Made by a program: the position numbers and the translations under genes. Shown piece by piece: positions 1 to 11,394 of a stretch of DNA of 64,000 bases. Below the pieces are notes generated by a model. The model saw nothing but the letters and a program-made list of their open reading frames with translations, was not told the origin of the DNA and did no database searches. Source of the stretch: Dermanyssus gallinae (Eukaryota; Arthropoda; Arachnida; Mesostigmata; Dermanyssidae); the NCBI GenBank assembly GCA_003439945.1, contig QVRM01002192.1, positions 558,001 through 622,000 on the forward strand. The letters run 5' to 3'. Each line of letters starts with the position of its first letter. The first letter of the stretch is position 1.

Positions 1-2706
1 CATTGCGAGGCACTGCAGCAGACTGGAAGGCAGACAAGCGATACCGGGACGAAGTAGAGAGGGAACTACGAGGGACCACCATCTTCGTCTTGTCTACTTG
101 TCATCTTCTCTATCGGTTGTTGGAGCAGCAGCAGCAGCCGCAACAGCAGCAGCATCAATGTCAAGACAGGCGGTCGCATCGACGCTTGCAAAAGCCTCCG
201 CTCACAGCGGGCTCATCAGCTGAACGAGCGAGCGGCTGCGATCGGACTAAAGTAAGGGAATCGGGGGGTCAGAGCGGAGCTGCTGTCAGCGGGACCCTCG
301 CTGTTTCGTCTTCTGCTTCTGCTGCTACTTGTGCTTCTGCTAATGCCATTGTTGCTGTGCTGGATTGACGTTGGCCGGGCTGGTTGGTTGGTGCCTTGTC
401 CGCCTGAGAGCTAAGCGGAAGCTGCTCTGCCCTGTTGCTGACGAAACGAGCAACTGGTTGCGGTGGTGGTGGTGGTGGCGGCAATGGTGGTTGCGGTGGT
501 GGTGGCAATGGTGGTGGTGCGGATGCTGCTGATGTAGGTGTTTGTTGTCCGTGCGGTCAATTGGTCTGTCTGCCTGAGGCCACGACAGAGAGCACTTGAG
601 TGACGGTGACGACGCCATCATTTGTCGCGTCGTGACGTTCAGGCAGTGCTGATTCTCGTTGGTGTTGTTGCTGTGATTGTTATTATTATTGTTGTTGTTG
701 TTGCTGTGATTGTTATTATTATTGTTGTTGCTGTGATTGTTATTATTATTGTTGTTGTTGCGTATTGGTCGGTCACGTCATTTTGCTTCTGCCGCTGCTG
801 CTGCTGCTGCTGCTGCTGAGGTTAATGTTGATGGTGCTGTTTGCCTGTTTGCCTGCCGCGGAACGAAGCATCGGTCGAAACGAACGCGTCAACATCGTTG
901 TCCAGCCAAGCAACTACTTCGCTAAACTAAACAGCTCAATTCTACTACCTAGAAATCCTCGCAGCAACAACAACAACAACAAGCACAAAGAGAACAATAC
1001 CAATATCAACGACGACGACGACGACGACGACAGCTATCACGAAATCGATGACGTTTGCTGATGTTACTGCAACGTCTACAACCGTCTAACCGTTCGGAGA
1101 AGACACCTTCATAACGTGGTCGTCTATTGTTGTGTTGTTGGCCAACATAGCCAAAGCCATTGTCGTCACTTAGGCTGATGAGTGATAACATATCCAACCA
1201 CCAATCAACACCAAGACGAGGAAGAGGAAGAAACGAAAAAGAAGCAAAAGAAAAAACAGAACATACAAAATACAAAAAACGACACAAGGTCAACAAGAGG
1301 ACTAGAAACGACAACGATCACATCACTATTACGTCTTGAGAAGTGATCCTTCCTCTTCCAGCTTTTGCAAGTGTTGCTGGAGACGTGATGTCGATGTTGA
1401 ACCTGGTGAACTGGTTTAGCGTTGTTTGTCTCTCATCTCTCGACTACTGTGATTGCGGTCTGCGCGCGCTACCCGAGATCAAACGCCCTACGTAATACTT
1501 ACTCCTAGTGCCATATCGTCCTCACCACCACTATCATCATCGTCACCACAACCTAGCATCGACACCGTATTCACCTGATCATAATCATCATCGTCATAAT
1601 AATAATATTACTAATCACCCACTTGCCATGACGACGATCTTCATCTACGTATTTTTGTAATTGGAGATCACGAAACGCCACTACTAAAAGAGAGTTGAGT
1701 AACAAGTAGGGTCGTTGCTCGTACGTATTTGAATCATATTCATGTTTAGTTCTTTTCTACCTAAGTCGCTATCTACCTAGCCGCGTACAAACAGCAGTTT
1801 GAATTGGACAGGACCAAGACAACAACAACAACAACAACAACAACAAGTAGAACAGCAGCGATACCAACGCAAAAAGCAAGGTGTACCGTGAACAACAAGA
1901 CAACAATAACAACACCGTGAAGAATAACAACAAAGAAGACAGAGGTAACAAGCCAAAGTGTTTCACTGTGTTCTGTGATAGATTGATTGAAATCGACCGC
2001 CTAATTAGTGATTGATCTCATCCGCCTGAGACAGACAGACAGACCGGTGTACACACGGCAACAGGTGGAAGTCGTGACGTCTTCGTCGCAGTGGCGCTGT
2101 CACACGAACGTTTGGTGACACAGTTCGGTGAACAAGTTGAAAATCCGCCACACACTTCTATGGTGAGCTTCGAAATACCCGCACGAAGAGGACGGAAAGG
2201 AGGACCCTCAAGACAACTACCGTGATATACTTCTAAAGCTTCAGTAATTCGACAGTTGAATTGTATGGACGATTTTCCGCGTTATTGTCTTGTTTTCGCC
2301 ATTCGCTGCTGTTGAGTTCCAATTTTCCTGGTGGCAGACAAGGATAACGGGTGTGTAGGCATAGCACTGCTGCTGCTGCTGCTGCTGCGACTGCTACTAC
2401 TTCCTTGAAACGCTGCAAGTTAATCCATCTGCGGATGGCAACTCGACGGATCGTTATATGAACAAATGTACAGCGAGATTTGCACCCACTGATGTGGCGG
2501 ATGCGATTTGAGCTGACGACGTAGTGGCGTCCTACTTCGGGAGTTGTTTCTTATCGTTTTGTGGTCAGAGCACAGTTCTGGACGCATTGCTGTCATTTTT
2601 GGTCTTTTGTCGTATCGTGTGGTGTTGCTGTCCCATTTCCTCTGTTGATTGTTGTCTTGAGATACAGCACACCGTAGCTGGCCGGGCTTCGCCTCTAACT
2701 ACGACA
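1..2706 (+). promoter_or_regulatory. Upstream region / probable 5' UTR of the ACBD5-like gene, rich in trinucleotide repeats
   Basis: No convincing protein gene is visible. The stretch is dominated by triplet repeats: CAG-rich at 124-153, GGT/GGC at 458-522, GTT/ATT units at 662-760, (GCT)n at 794-818, (CAA)n at 964-983, (GAC)n at 1010-1031, (CAA)n at 1815-1847 and (CTG)n at 2369-2390. Open frames here are translations of these repeats. Composition changes sharply to GC-rich coding sequence at 2707. Transcribed leader or promoter is the simplest reading. The transcription start and any 5' UTR introns cannot be placed from sequence alone. Confidence 0.45.
662..760. repeat. Imperfect tandem repeat of GTT/ATT triplets with a recurring GCTGTGATT core
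   Basis: The core GCTGTGATT recurs at 670, 703 and 730, each followed by GTTATTATTATT and a GTT run. Unit lengths are 33 and 27 bp, so this is a higher-order triplet minisatellite rather than a pure microsatellite. Confidence 0.8.
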
Positions 2707-3864
2707 ATGTCGGTCGAAAACCAGTTTAAGGCCGCCGTAGAGATCATCCGAAGTCTGCCGAAGAACGGCAGCTTCCAGCCGCCGTACACGATGCAGCTGA
2801 CCTTCTACTCGTACTACAAACAGGCGACAGAGGGTCCGTGTCGCGGCTCTCGGCCCGCGTTCTGGGATGTCGTGGGCCGGGCGAAATACGACGCCTGGTC
2901 CGGTCTCGGCTCGATGCCCAAGGAAGAGGCGATGGCGAAGTACGTCGACGAGTTTGTCTCGACCATCAAGAGACTTCAGAGCCAGGCCACCCCTGAGGAG
3001 GTCAAAGAAGCCCTGTCGTACGCCGAGCCGAAGCATATCGCATTGTTCCGGCCGCTGTTTGCCGATGTCACCAAGCTCGACAACGTGCCGCCCGAGCTGC
3101 GCAGTCTTGCCAATGGCAATAAAGATGCGCTCGACGAACGGCCGGACGACGGCATCGAGAAGATCGAGGGCGACCGCGACACCGACGGAGAAGAGTACTC
3201 GGACACGTTCAATCATCTCGACGAGGAGCAGCGCGCGAGTCTCGAGCAGGCCGAAATCATCAACGGGCGTGCGGTGATCTACCAGAACATGAAAAACAAC
3301 AACAACATCATCAAAACGGGTGGCGGCGACCCAAACAGCTGTCCCCCGCCACCGATGGCTCCGTACATGGGCTCGAACCGGGAACCGTTCGCGGGTCGAA
3401 TTGGGGCCGGCTGGCCAGCGGGGGATGGTCTCGGAGCAGCCGCTCCCCCGGCTGGAGGTTCTTCCTCGGCGGGCGGCGCGTCGGGAGCGGCCAACGGGGA
3501 CAGAGGCAACGGCCGCCGCCGTCGCCAGCGGCCCAACAACAACGGCAGTAGCGATGATGACGACGACAAGGAGCGCGATCGAGCTCTGCAGGCGATTGAC
3601 AACAACAACGGCAGCAACAGCAGCATCAACCTGTCGTACGCGGTCATGCGGCTCCAGACCACCATGGACGAGATCGTGCGGCGACTCGACAGGCTCGAAG
3701 GAGCGCTGCACGGGCGTCGTGCCAGCCCCGCCTCGCGCTGGACACTTCTGGGCGGCCTCCAACCGCACGTCATCGTCACGATTCTCGGCTGGCCGCTTCT
3801 CGTGCAATTCATTATCTACCTCGTGCGACGTCGACGGCTTCGCGTTCAGCTGCGCCTTAAATAG
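2707..3864 (+). CDS. ACBD5: Acyl-CoA-binding domain protein, ACBD5/ACBD4 type (tail-anchored, peroxisomal)
   Basis: The product is 385 residues. Residues 2-93 form an acyl-CoA-binding domain with the hallmark PPYTMQLTFYSYYKQATEG, a FWD..GR.KYDAW block, and K38, K60 and Y79 at ligand-contact positions known from the ACBP family. A FFAT-like motif (acidic flank, core EYSDTFN at 163-169) is placed to bind VAP at the ER. An Asn/Pro/Gly-rich low-complexity middle follows, then a short coiled coil (309-335), one membrane helix (353-373) and a 12-residue basic tail. This order matches vertebrate ACBD5, which tethers peroxisomes to ER and binds very-long-chain acyl-CoA. The start is the ATG at 2707 because the ACB domain begins immediately after it and position -3 is A. 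The open frame continues upstream to 2524 without an ATG or homology. The gene is uninterrupted by introns here. ACBD4 versus ACBD5 cannot be separated with certainty. Confidence 0.93.
   Translation: MSVENQFKAAVEIIRSLPKNGSFQPPYTMQLTFYSYYKQATEGPCRGSRPAFWDVVGRAKYDAWSGLGSMPKEEAMAKYVDEFVSTIKRLQSQATPEEVKEALSYAEPKHIALFRPLFADVTKLDNVPPELRSLANGNKDALDERPDDGIEKIEGDRDTDGEEYSDTFNHLDEEQRASLEQAEIINGRAVIYQNMKNNNNIIKTGGGDPNSCPPPPMAPYMGSNREPFAGRIGAGWPAGDGLGAAAPPAGGSSSAGGASGAANGDRGNGRRRRQRPNNNGSSDDDDDKERDRALQAIDNNNGSNSSINLSYAVMRLQTTMDEIVRRLDRLEGALHGRRASPASRWTLLGGLQPHVIVTILGWPLLVQFIIYLVRRRRLRVQLRLK
3193..3213 (+). other. FFAT-like VAP-binding motif encoded within the ACBD5-like CDS
   Basis: Codons for EYSDTFN follow an acidic stretch (DRDTDGE) and precede DEEQ. 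The FFAT core is E-F/Y-x-D-A/x-x-E. Positions 1, 2 and 4 match, while position 7 is Asn rather than Glu. Vertebrate ACBD5 carries a comparable variant motif used for ER tethering through VAPA/VAPB. The function here is inferred from position and pattern. Confidence 0.6.
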
Positions 3865-4186
3865 TGACGCCTACGTCCTCGAGGACGCCTAGACACGAGC
3901 GCCTACCAGCAACGTGATCTGCGTGTCTGTCGAGTTGGCTATTCCTTTGTGCGCCTATACGTTCCTCTCTTCCTACTCAATTGGGAAATCTAGCGAAGAA
4001 CTCGCACAATGACAAACCAACTCGAGGGGCCTTTGCGAGCCAGCCTCTGCATTACAACAATGCTCAAGTGCGGCAGCAGTCAACTGACGCTGCTACTTCT
4101 ACGTGAACTACGACTATAAGTACACTACCAACCATTGTCAGTGCTAAAGCTGAGATAGATATTTTTACCACTAAAACTGCAAAATA

Positions 4187-4215
4187 ATGACAACAACTAG
4201 TTCAGTTGTTGTCAT
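4187..4215 (+). promoter_or_regulatory. Perfect 12-bp stem-loop in the probable ACBD5 3' UTR
   Basis: ATGACAACAACT (4187-4198) pairs perfectly with AGTTGTTGTCAT (4204-4215) across a 5-nt loop. It lies about 320 nt after the stop codon and before the first AATAAA, so it would be in the mature 3' UTR if that signal is used. No known element is recognised. Confidence 0.5.
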
Positions 4216-4511
4216 AACTACTGTTTTAAATTTTCGGGTATTTGACGTTATTGGGACAACATTTGAATAGCTGAAGTGGCAACACCTCACGCAGATCGCC
4301 CTGCTTGATCTGATGTTGTCGGCTGCCGTGCTCACAATCTAGCGCGCACACATAGATAGATAGATGGTGAAATTACGTGACGCTCGACGCCCTCCACATT
4401 TGCGTTTCATCAGCGTGGCTTATTGCACGTTCTGTGTTACCGGGTAGCTATGGCCAGCTGTCTCGTCGTGATGATTTTGTTCTGTGGAAATGAATCCAAA
4501 CATGGCTGCTT

Positions 4512-4513
<2 letters not shown>

Positions 4514-4561
<48 letters not shown>

Positions 4562-4565
4562 TATA
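4514..4565. repeat. (TA)n microsatellite with CA interruption
   Basis: About 18 TA units, then ACACAC, then more TA. Confidence 0.95.
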
Positions 4566-4681
4566 GGACCGGTAATATGTGGCATGCGAGAAACCTTGAC
4601 TCGTTACTGTTGCCGCGATAGCTGCATTTTTTTTATCACAGTTACTGCAAGGGGGATTGGCCTTCACGACGCCGGCTTTTA

Positions 4682-4687
4682 AATAAA
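4682..4687 (+). promoter_or_regulatory. Candidate polyadenylation signal AATAAA for the ACBD5-like gene
   Basis: First AATAAA downstream of the stop (about 0.8 kb). A second lies at 5037-5042. Cleavage site not determinable. Confidence 0.3.
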
Positions 4688-5655
4688 GGGTCGACGTCGT
4701 CCGTGCTCCGTTTCAAGGCCATCATCATTACCATGTGTTTCCTGTCTACTTCGTCAGCCATCTAATGGTGAACGACTGTCTGGCGTTGTTCTCTTGCTCC
4801 CGCTGTTTTGTTCTGATTGGCGCGTTTTTTGTAGTACTCTTAGTCTTCATAGTAGTCGAATCAGGGATACTAATCATCCTCGTAGTAGTAGTAGTAGTAG
4901 TAGCTGTAGTAGTGGCTGTCACGAATGCAGACGACAAGGATTAGTTATTAGCACTTAACAGCAGCTATTGGGGCTCATTGTAGAACGACTTCAACAACAA
5001 AGAATAGCATAACCGAATATCAGACAGAAGCGACAAAATAAATCATTTAGGTACAACGAAATTAAAGACCCATGACGGCATTGCACGCATTTGCTGTATT
5101 ATTTACTTCAAACAATATTTGTAAATGACAATGCGACCTCAAAAAGCGAACAGAATGTGTGCGCAACATCAATTGCTCTAAACAGAGCTAAGATGGCGGC
5201 TCTTAGTGACACTAGAGGTCCAAGTTATAAATGCAAGAGTATTAGTAGTCGCAGTACGGGCAACAGGTAGTGATGACAGTGATGACGATAAAGTGACGCC
5301 TATTGAAGCTTCGTTAGAGACATTAAGGCGTGCGGACTGGTAGAAAATCATCCGGAGAGGGTTTCTAGGTATTTCGACGAAGTCGACCATTTTGCCTTGA
5401 AAATGCAGGAGAAAACCTAACATGTTTGGTTTCTCTCCTTCATTCTGCATCTTCGAAATGATTTATAAAGTAGTAACATGATGCGTGACGATGCGTGTCC
5501 ACACAGTAGCAACTCGCGCAAACTTCATTGATCAACAAATGTGAATAAATATATGTTTGTACTTTGCATTGGCTTTGATCGTCAATTATTGGAATTTGAG
5601 ATATGTATCTAGATATAGTTAGTATGTAATCATGCGCATAGTACAAATGTATGTT

Positions 5656-5707
5656 AGCAATACCTAGCGTAAAAACTACAATCTCAGCAATACCTAGCGT
5701 AAAAACT
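5656..5707. repeat. Two-copy direct repeat, 30-bp period
   Basis: The 22-mer beginning AGCAATACCTAGCGTAAAAA occurs at 5656 and again at 5686 with no mismatch, separated by 8 bp. Confidence 0.8.
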
Positions 5708-6079
5708 GCTTGATTGCTTCATCCGCTCGGCGCTTGACCCCTGCAGGTTAAAAATAAATAATTTTTGGATTTGCATTGCTTTGAGAATTTGGATTACCGC
5801 AGCGGGAACTTCAAATACACGTATTGTAGGTTAAAAGAAGTGAGGTGTCTAAATAGGGACCAACCAAAAACGTCGAGTTGTACTTTATACATATTGTTTA
5901 TTTCGCAGGTTGTACTTTATAGTGGAAATCCAACAGATGCCTGCGTGACGCTAGGCATTGTTTATCGTAAATGACACTATGTTTAGAACACAATACATGG
6001 CTTGCCTTATCATGCTTTTGCAGAAGCCGTGAGATAGCCAGTTAAATTGTTGTTTAAATTTCAGTCAAAAAAATCAATA

Positions 6080-6760
6080 TGTATATCTCACTCAAGTTAA
6101 GTATAAAATACTGTTTATAAGGGTTTCTTCATAATGTTTTATCTTCCTCACGCTTCCGGCGAGATAAGTAGTGCAACGATTTTTCTCCAGTGTTGTGCAT
6201 TCCACTGCATGATACCTGGCACACCTCTGCAGGCAGAACCGGCAGGTGCACAAAAAGGTGAAAAGCGTCGTTTCAACATACCAGGTAGTGATAACCACGC
6301 ACTGTGTACCTGATGTTTATATGGCGACTGTCACATGCAGGACCAGACCAAAGATGCAAGGCATTGAAAACGTCCGAACTCCGACTTCCCGTCGGGCCAG
6401 TTTGACTCTAGCTTTTCACTCCAAAATAAAGCAAGGTACTGTACGCAACATCTTCAACCCTAGTCGGATTGTTTTAGTACCTGGTGGACAGCCTTAGATA
6501 GACAAGCAAAGTTCTCGCCTCATTTACAATGAAAAACTGCTCTAAAGCTCGCCAGCGTGAGGCGGTTCCACACCCTGTCGAGGCCATACATCAACCCCGA
6601 AACAAACTTAAGCATGAAGAACCTCATTGCTAAGAAAAGAGACAGTATTCCGACATTGTCTAAATGATTGAATGCATAGACAGCGCAACGTGCTAGTTTG
6701 AAGCTCCAACGAACAGCAGATGTTGCTGTGGACTGACAAATATTTTAATTTAATATAGCA
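6080..6760 (-). pseudogene. LINE family K, 3' part (thumb to zinc knuckle), decayed copy
   Basis: Reading the minus strand in shifting frames gives pieces collinear with the 18.4-20.8 kb K copy. A block with MRFFMLKF...YGLDRVWNRL comes first (about 6700-6580), then SDVFNALHLW and RYTVRGYHYLVC (about 6400-6280), then a zinc-knuckle segment CRFCLQRCARYHAVEC (about 6245-6200). The 3' end carries a CTCAA...TTAAG palindrome-like motif shared with the other K copies. Several frameshifts and stops are present. It is 5'-truncated and not functional. Confidence 0.75.
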
Positions 6761-8430
6761 ATGAAATCCTTCGTAGATATATGAACAAACAAGCCAATTA
6801 TGATTTCCTACGCTACCATGTAGTTCTTTCAGTAGAAACGTTTATTCATCCTGTACCATCACATAGAGGAGGCGCCAAACTTAAAAATTGAAAAATTCCG
6901 TACGTAAGCCCAGCTTGTAGCGGCTAATTCCGCCCATGCTTGCCTGCGTGTATTTTAAACCTGCCAGTTCCCAATACTGTAGTTAAACTCGTATACGCTT
7001 TGCAATATATATTAAACGACCATTGGTATTACGCGGATACTATAATTGTAGATTAGACAGAGGCAATGAACTCGCAGTGGCTCTTAAACAAACCTGCTAA
7101 AAGCCCCTACGATTCCAACGTACATAAACACGCAAAGCGGTAAAAGCACAATCGGTCTTACATTTAGGCCGGTACACCTGTTAAGTATTTCCTCAATTAA
7201 TACCCCACATATAGTAAGGCGAAAATACCAACGTCTACAAATACAAATTCAAGGATTTATTACGACGAAACTCCCTGAGCGAACGAAAACAATGCGGATA
7301 CATAAGAGACTTAACTAAATATTTGAGAAACCTCTCTAAAATCTAACAGCATAATAGTACAGGCGCTGAACAGCATGAGTTTTCATCAAATAGTTAATAC
7401 CATAAACGGGGCGACACATATCCCTCTACAACGACGAGCAAAACACAAGCCGTATGTTGATGAACAATGTGCAGTTCTAAATTAACGATGCTTTCACGCA
7501 CAAGAAAGGACCAACGCTTTGTTTATTTAATTACGCTCGGTGAAAATTTAAGGCGGCACTTAAGACTAAAACTCATGGCCATAAGAATTAATGTAGCAAA
7601 GACACAAGTAATTAAATTTGAATATAAGATCAGCGATGGCGACTGTTGCGTCAGTGTGGCTGCAGCTCCTGCCAGTTGATGCCGCAAAAGAGATATCAAG
7701 TCAGGATCAATATTCGGCCAATCGTTATATATTGCGTTTTTTTAGTTGTACCACGGTTGCCCTTAACCACCATAAACGTATTAGTAGTGTAGTTAAATAA
7801 GAAATAGAGTTACTACTAGAAGCTCCCTAATAACAGTTCAAGTACAATGGTAATAGAACTCCTGCATAAGAACCTGCATTAAATGCGCTTTCCATTCATA
7901 GAGACCACGTCACAGGAATACAAGCAGTTTTAAGAGGAAAGATACGGAAGCCTTATAATACAAAACTCCACGGATGGACCGCTTGGAGTTTTTAGTTCGG
8001 ACTGCCAGAGAAGCTATGATAGAAAGGACCGTCGTGTCATATGCCGCGTATGTTGGCATCGTTTCCATTTTAGATTATATGCAGACGATTCTTCTGTGCC
8101 CGAAGGATATTGCTAATGCAAATTGACAATACTGAGGAGCCTACAGTTTAACCACGATATCACATATTATTAAGCCTGTGCACTGCCTTGATACTCTGTC
8201 TATCTACTAAATCTCAAACTTTTAGTTAATATGTAACTGTATGTTCTAGGTGAAATCAATGTATCAATATTAGTCCCCAGTGCAACAGAGCAGAATATAA
8301 ACGTACGTGAGGTCATATTTTCTGGCAACGCCAGCAAAAGAGTAATCAACTTACTCAAGTTCGTCATACAATTAGTATTCAATAGACGTTTCAACAGGGG
8401 CCTTAAAATTACATATTGTAGATGATTGGG
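6761..8430. other. Unassigned stretch with faint reverse-transcriptase echoes
   Basis: No intact gene. Two plus-strand scraps look RT-derived: RINVAKTQVIKF near 7580-7620, resembling the segment after the catalytic box, and LYADDSSV near 8075-8100, resembling the catalytic box itself. They are in the wrong relative order for one element. The remainder shows no recognisable feature. Confidence 0.3.
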
Positions 8431-8431
8431 A

Positions 8432-8433
<2 letters not shown>

Positions 8434-8469
<36 letters not shown>

Positions 8470-8478
8470 CTTACTAAG

Positions 8479-8541
<63 letters not shown>
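8434..8541. repeat. (TA)n microsatellite, two long blocks
   Basis: TA blocks at 8434-8467 and 8481-8541 separated by a short TACTTACTAAGTA spacer. Confidence 0.95.
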
Positions 8542-8544
<3 letters not shown>

Positions 8545-8862
8545 TCATATATCATTGTTTATTAGCTCGCAATTAGAGGAGGAAGTTTTCCGGGTTCAGT
8601 TGCCAATGGTTCCAGTTACGGAGCATGCGTTTCTTATTTGCCACGTTACTAGAAGTTGCTGACTAGAAGCTCTCGTTTTTTACTGTTTCAAACGTATTTG
8701 AGTGGAGCTCCTGTGAAGTATAGCTGTTGTAGATTGTTGGTCTTGCGTAATGCGGCCTCTTTAGGTATTGTTAGATGTGCAGCTTCATGGTTTGTATGTG
8801 AGGATAACAGGTAGTCGTTCTAATGCCATTTATAAAGGAGGAGGAAATTATAAAATAGGAAC

Positions 8863-8881
8863 ATATATATATATATATATA
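8863..8881. repeat. (TA)n microsatellite
   Basis: About 9 TA units. Confidence 0.9.
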
Positions 8882-8999
8882 GAGTGTTTTATACGCTCTG
8901 ACAACCACATTTTCAGACGCTCGTAATGGGCTAAGTTGCCTGTGGCACAATGTCGTCTAAATGCATCTATCATAATCGCGCTTTCGCTACTGGATATAG

Positions 9000-9140
9000 G
9001 CTTTATCCAGCAGAGGTATGTAGCAGCAGGGCAATGACAACCACGTCCAATATACACAACCAGCAAGGCCGGGACTCGAACTTGCGATTGTTTTGCCTAT
9101 GGTTGTCATGGCAATGCCCCTATCTTAGCGTTGCTTCCTC
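9000..9140 (-). repeat. tRNA-like / SINE-like fragment
   Basis: On the minus strand GTTCGAGTCCCGGCC resembles a pol III B box, and a partial 7-bp end pairing (GCAACGC with GCCTTGC) exists. The T-stem does not pair, so a functional tRNA is unlikely. Confidence 0.3.
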
Positions 9141-9539
9141 ATAGGATTCAGCTGACGCAAGACATCAAGCTTAATGATCATCTGCAGCAGCTCAACTTTG
9201 ACGACTCGACTTTAGGGATGATGCAGCGTGGCAAATTTTGTGAAATAACATGTTCCGACAAATTCCAGTTTTATCTGAATAAAAGGGTGAACAAAGAAAG
9301 TTTTTGTATGTGAGCAACCAAAAGGCTTAAGTTATTCATAAACAGCCATTATGTATGAGAGTCCAGTGAGGCGTCTTCATTTTTCATTGGCAAGATTCGA
9401 GCAAATTGGTGTGAGTAAACTCTGGTTTTAACAAAATAGTGCCACAAGCGACATAGCAAGGGAACTAACGGAGCTCTTGATGCTGAACTCTTCGGACGGG
9501 TAAACTCGCGTAACGGGGATATTCACTAGCTTTTATAAA

Positions 9540-11330
9540 GCCGTTAGACTTTTCCTGTGAGGTCTTTGAAGAATCAAGTGTACTTAACCAATCCCACGAC
9601 CATAAGCAAACTAAACACTAATATTGAGGCGTGCACTGATGCAAATTGGCGTGGTTTATATGAAAAAGCGCTAAAACAATTTGTATTTTTTCGACCCAAG
9701 GATTCCACCAAGCCGGTTTTGTTCGGAGAGCTGTGCGAAATACCGCGCAATAAGCTGGGGATGGGACCCTTCTGGACAACGATCCTTCGGTGTTACTCAG
9801 AGACATCAAGGATCTCAGAGCGTTCGAACAATGGAGCGGGCTGCAGCTTAACCCATCTGCTTAACCCATCCCAATGCGAGCTATTCCTACAGGGCTTCGA
9901 GGACAAAGAGAGACAGCAGGTAATCGCTGAATTTAACAGCAACCTCCCGGGCATCCTTGTAAAGGATCGATGTGAACTGGACCTGCTGGGTACGGCGGTG
10001 TTTCCCGACATGATCGGTCCGGTACTGGCCGAGAAGGGAGAACAACTTTCCCGGCTTTACCAGAGGCTGGGCCATCTCGGTAGACATCAAGCCTACTTTC
10101 TGCTCCGGCACGCAATGGGAGTGCAAAAGGTCCTGTATGTACAACGGACCTCACCTGCCTTACTTCTACCATCAGAAACTTTGAACCTCGACGACCAGGT
10201 GAGGAGAGCTCTGGAAAACATCCTTGACCTGACGCTTGATAATAAGGCATGGACGCAGGCAAGCTTACCGGTCCGGCTGGGTGGAATGGGCATTCGTTCG
10301 GCCACGAACCTTGCCTTACCCGCTTTCCTTGCTTGGTCGCACAGCTGCGCCTCTGCAGTGGCCGCTACTGCCGGCGGACCCATCAGCCACCAACAAGACG
10401 CCGCTCGGATCTGGGATGCGCGTTAGTCCGGTGGGAATCTCTGGACCAAATCGCCACTCAGGCTACCCACTTAACTCTTCTGTCGGCCTCCAAGTTAGAT
10501 GTAGACGGCATTAGACTGAAAGCGGTTTCATCCGACGCCGCTGGAGCGTGGCTCGACGTGTTTCCGTCCGAGCTAGTCGGCAGTAAGCTGACCGATGACC
10601 AGTTTCGTGCCGCCAGTGGCCTCAGACTTGGCATTGCCATGTTTGAGAGGGAGGAATGTCCGTGTGGTGGAACGGTGGATGAACGCGGCTTGCACTGGCT
10701 TAGTTGCACTAAGCTGGCCGGGCTTACGCAAGGCCGGCACGATGCCATCAATGACATCCTTGGGCGCGCTTTCAGGCAAGCCGGCTACCGCGTCACGCTT
10801 GAGCCTGGTGGACTGCAAAGGGACAACAAGCGTCGACCGAATGGCCTTACCAGCCGAGACTGGGACCATAATCGGCCGCTGGCGTGAGACGTGACTGTCT
10901 CAGACACGTACGCCCTCGGCTACCGTGCACTAGCCAACGCGGGCGTCGGCCACATTATTCCCCAACGGGAGATGCACAAACGGCGCCTATACGCGCATCT
11001 TCTTGAAGACCACGTTGTAATGGCGTTCGGCCTCGAGTCATCTGGCGTTTGGGGCAAGGATGCACTCAAACTGGCAAAAGAGCTTGGAAAGAAGCTATTT
11101 GAGTCCACAGCGGAGCCAAGATCGACCGCGTTCCTCCGACAGAGAGTGTCATTAGAATTACAGAGAGGCAACGCCAAGATGATGCTGAGTGGCCACCGAC
11201 ACTCAAGCAATAAGAATAATATATGCAATATTGTAGATGTTATATAAGTGATATGTTAGTAATTGTGATACATATACATATGTATAAAAATAAACCCTTG
11301 TTTAAAAAAAAATATTATTATTATTAGTAT
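9540..11330 (+). pseudogene. LINE family Q, 5'-truncated copy: RT end plus R2-like C-terminal domain
   Basis: The plus strand encodes the end of an RT (DGTLL, then LRDIKDLRAFEQWSGLQLN near 9765-9855). A long thumb region follows, including LPVRLGGMGIRSATNLALPA near 10270-10320. The C-terminal domain has C-x-CG...GLHWLSC (from 10657), RHDAIND, LEPGGL, a RPNG motif and DVTVSDT (from 10888). In relatives the corresponding motifs are RPDG and WD-T. The Cys/His cluster, RH, EP and PD order parallels the R2-type restriction-like endonuclease. This homology is inferred, not tested. Damage includes a 13-bp duplication at 9846-9870, a frameshift near 10400 and an in-frame TGA at 10885. The 3' UTR holds an AATAAA near 11288 and ends in an A-rich tail followed by ATT repeats. 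Confidence 0.8.
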
Positions 11331-11394
11331 TATTTTACAATGCAATAGAACTTTTCGTAGTATGTTGTCAACTCTGTAGAGGTTATTAAGATCT

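Larger units (their letters stand above)
3865..6079. other. 3' flank of the ACBD5-like gene; no further gene seen
   Basis: Contains the stem-loop and AATAAA signals above, a TA tract at 4514-4565, a (GTA)n run near 4883-4913 and a duplicated 22-mer near 5656-5707. Short open frames lack homology or codon structure that I recognise. Confidence 0.5.

Noticed and set aside
3..1061. Poly-Gln, poly-Val/Ile and poly-Asp open frames
   Set aside because: They are translations of triplet repeats, with no domain, conserved start or neighbouring coding signal.
2524..2706. N-terminal extension of the ACBD5-like protein by 61 residues
   Set aside because: It would start at a GTG, is Cys/hydrophobic-rich, and the family begins directly at the ATG at 2707 with the ACB domain.
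9060..9135. tRNA gene on the minus strand
   Set aside because: Acceptor arms pair 6 of 7, but the T-stem does not pair and the length and D-arm are wrong.
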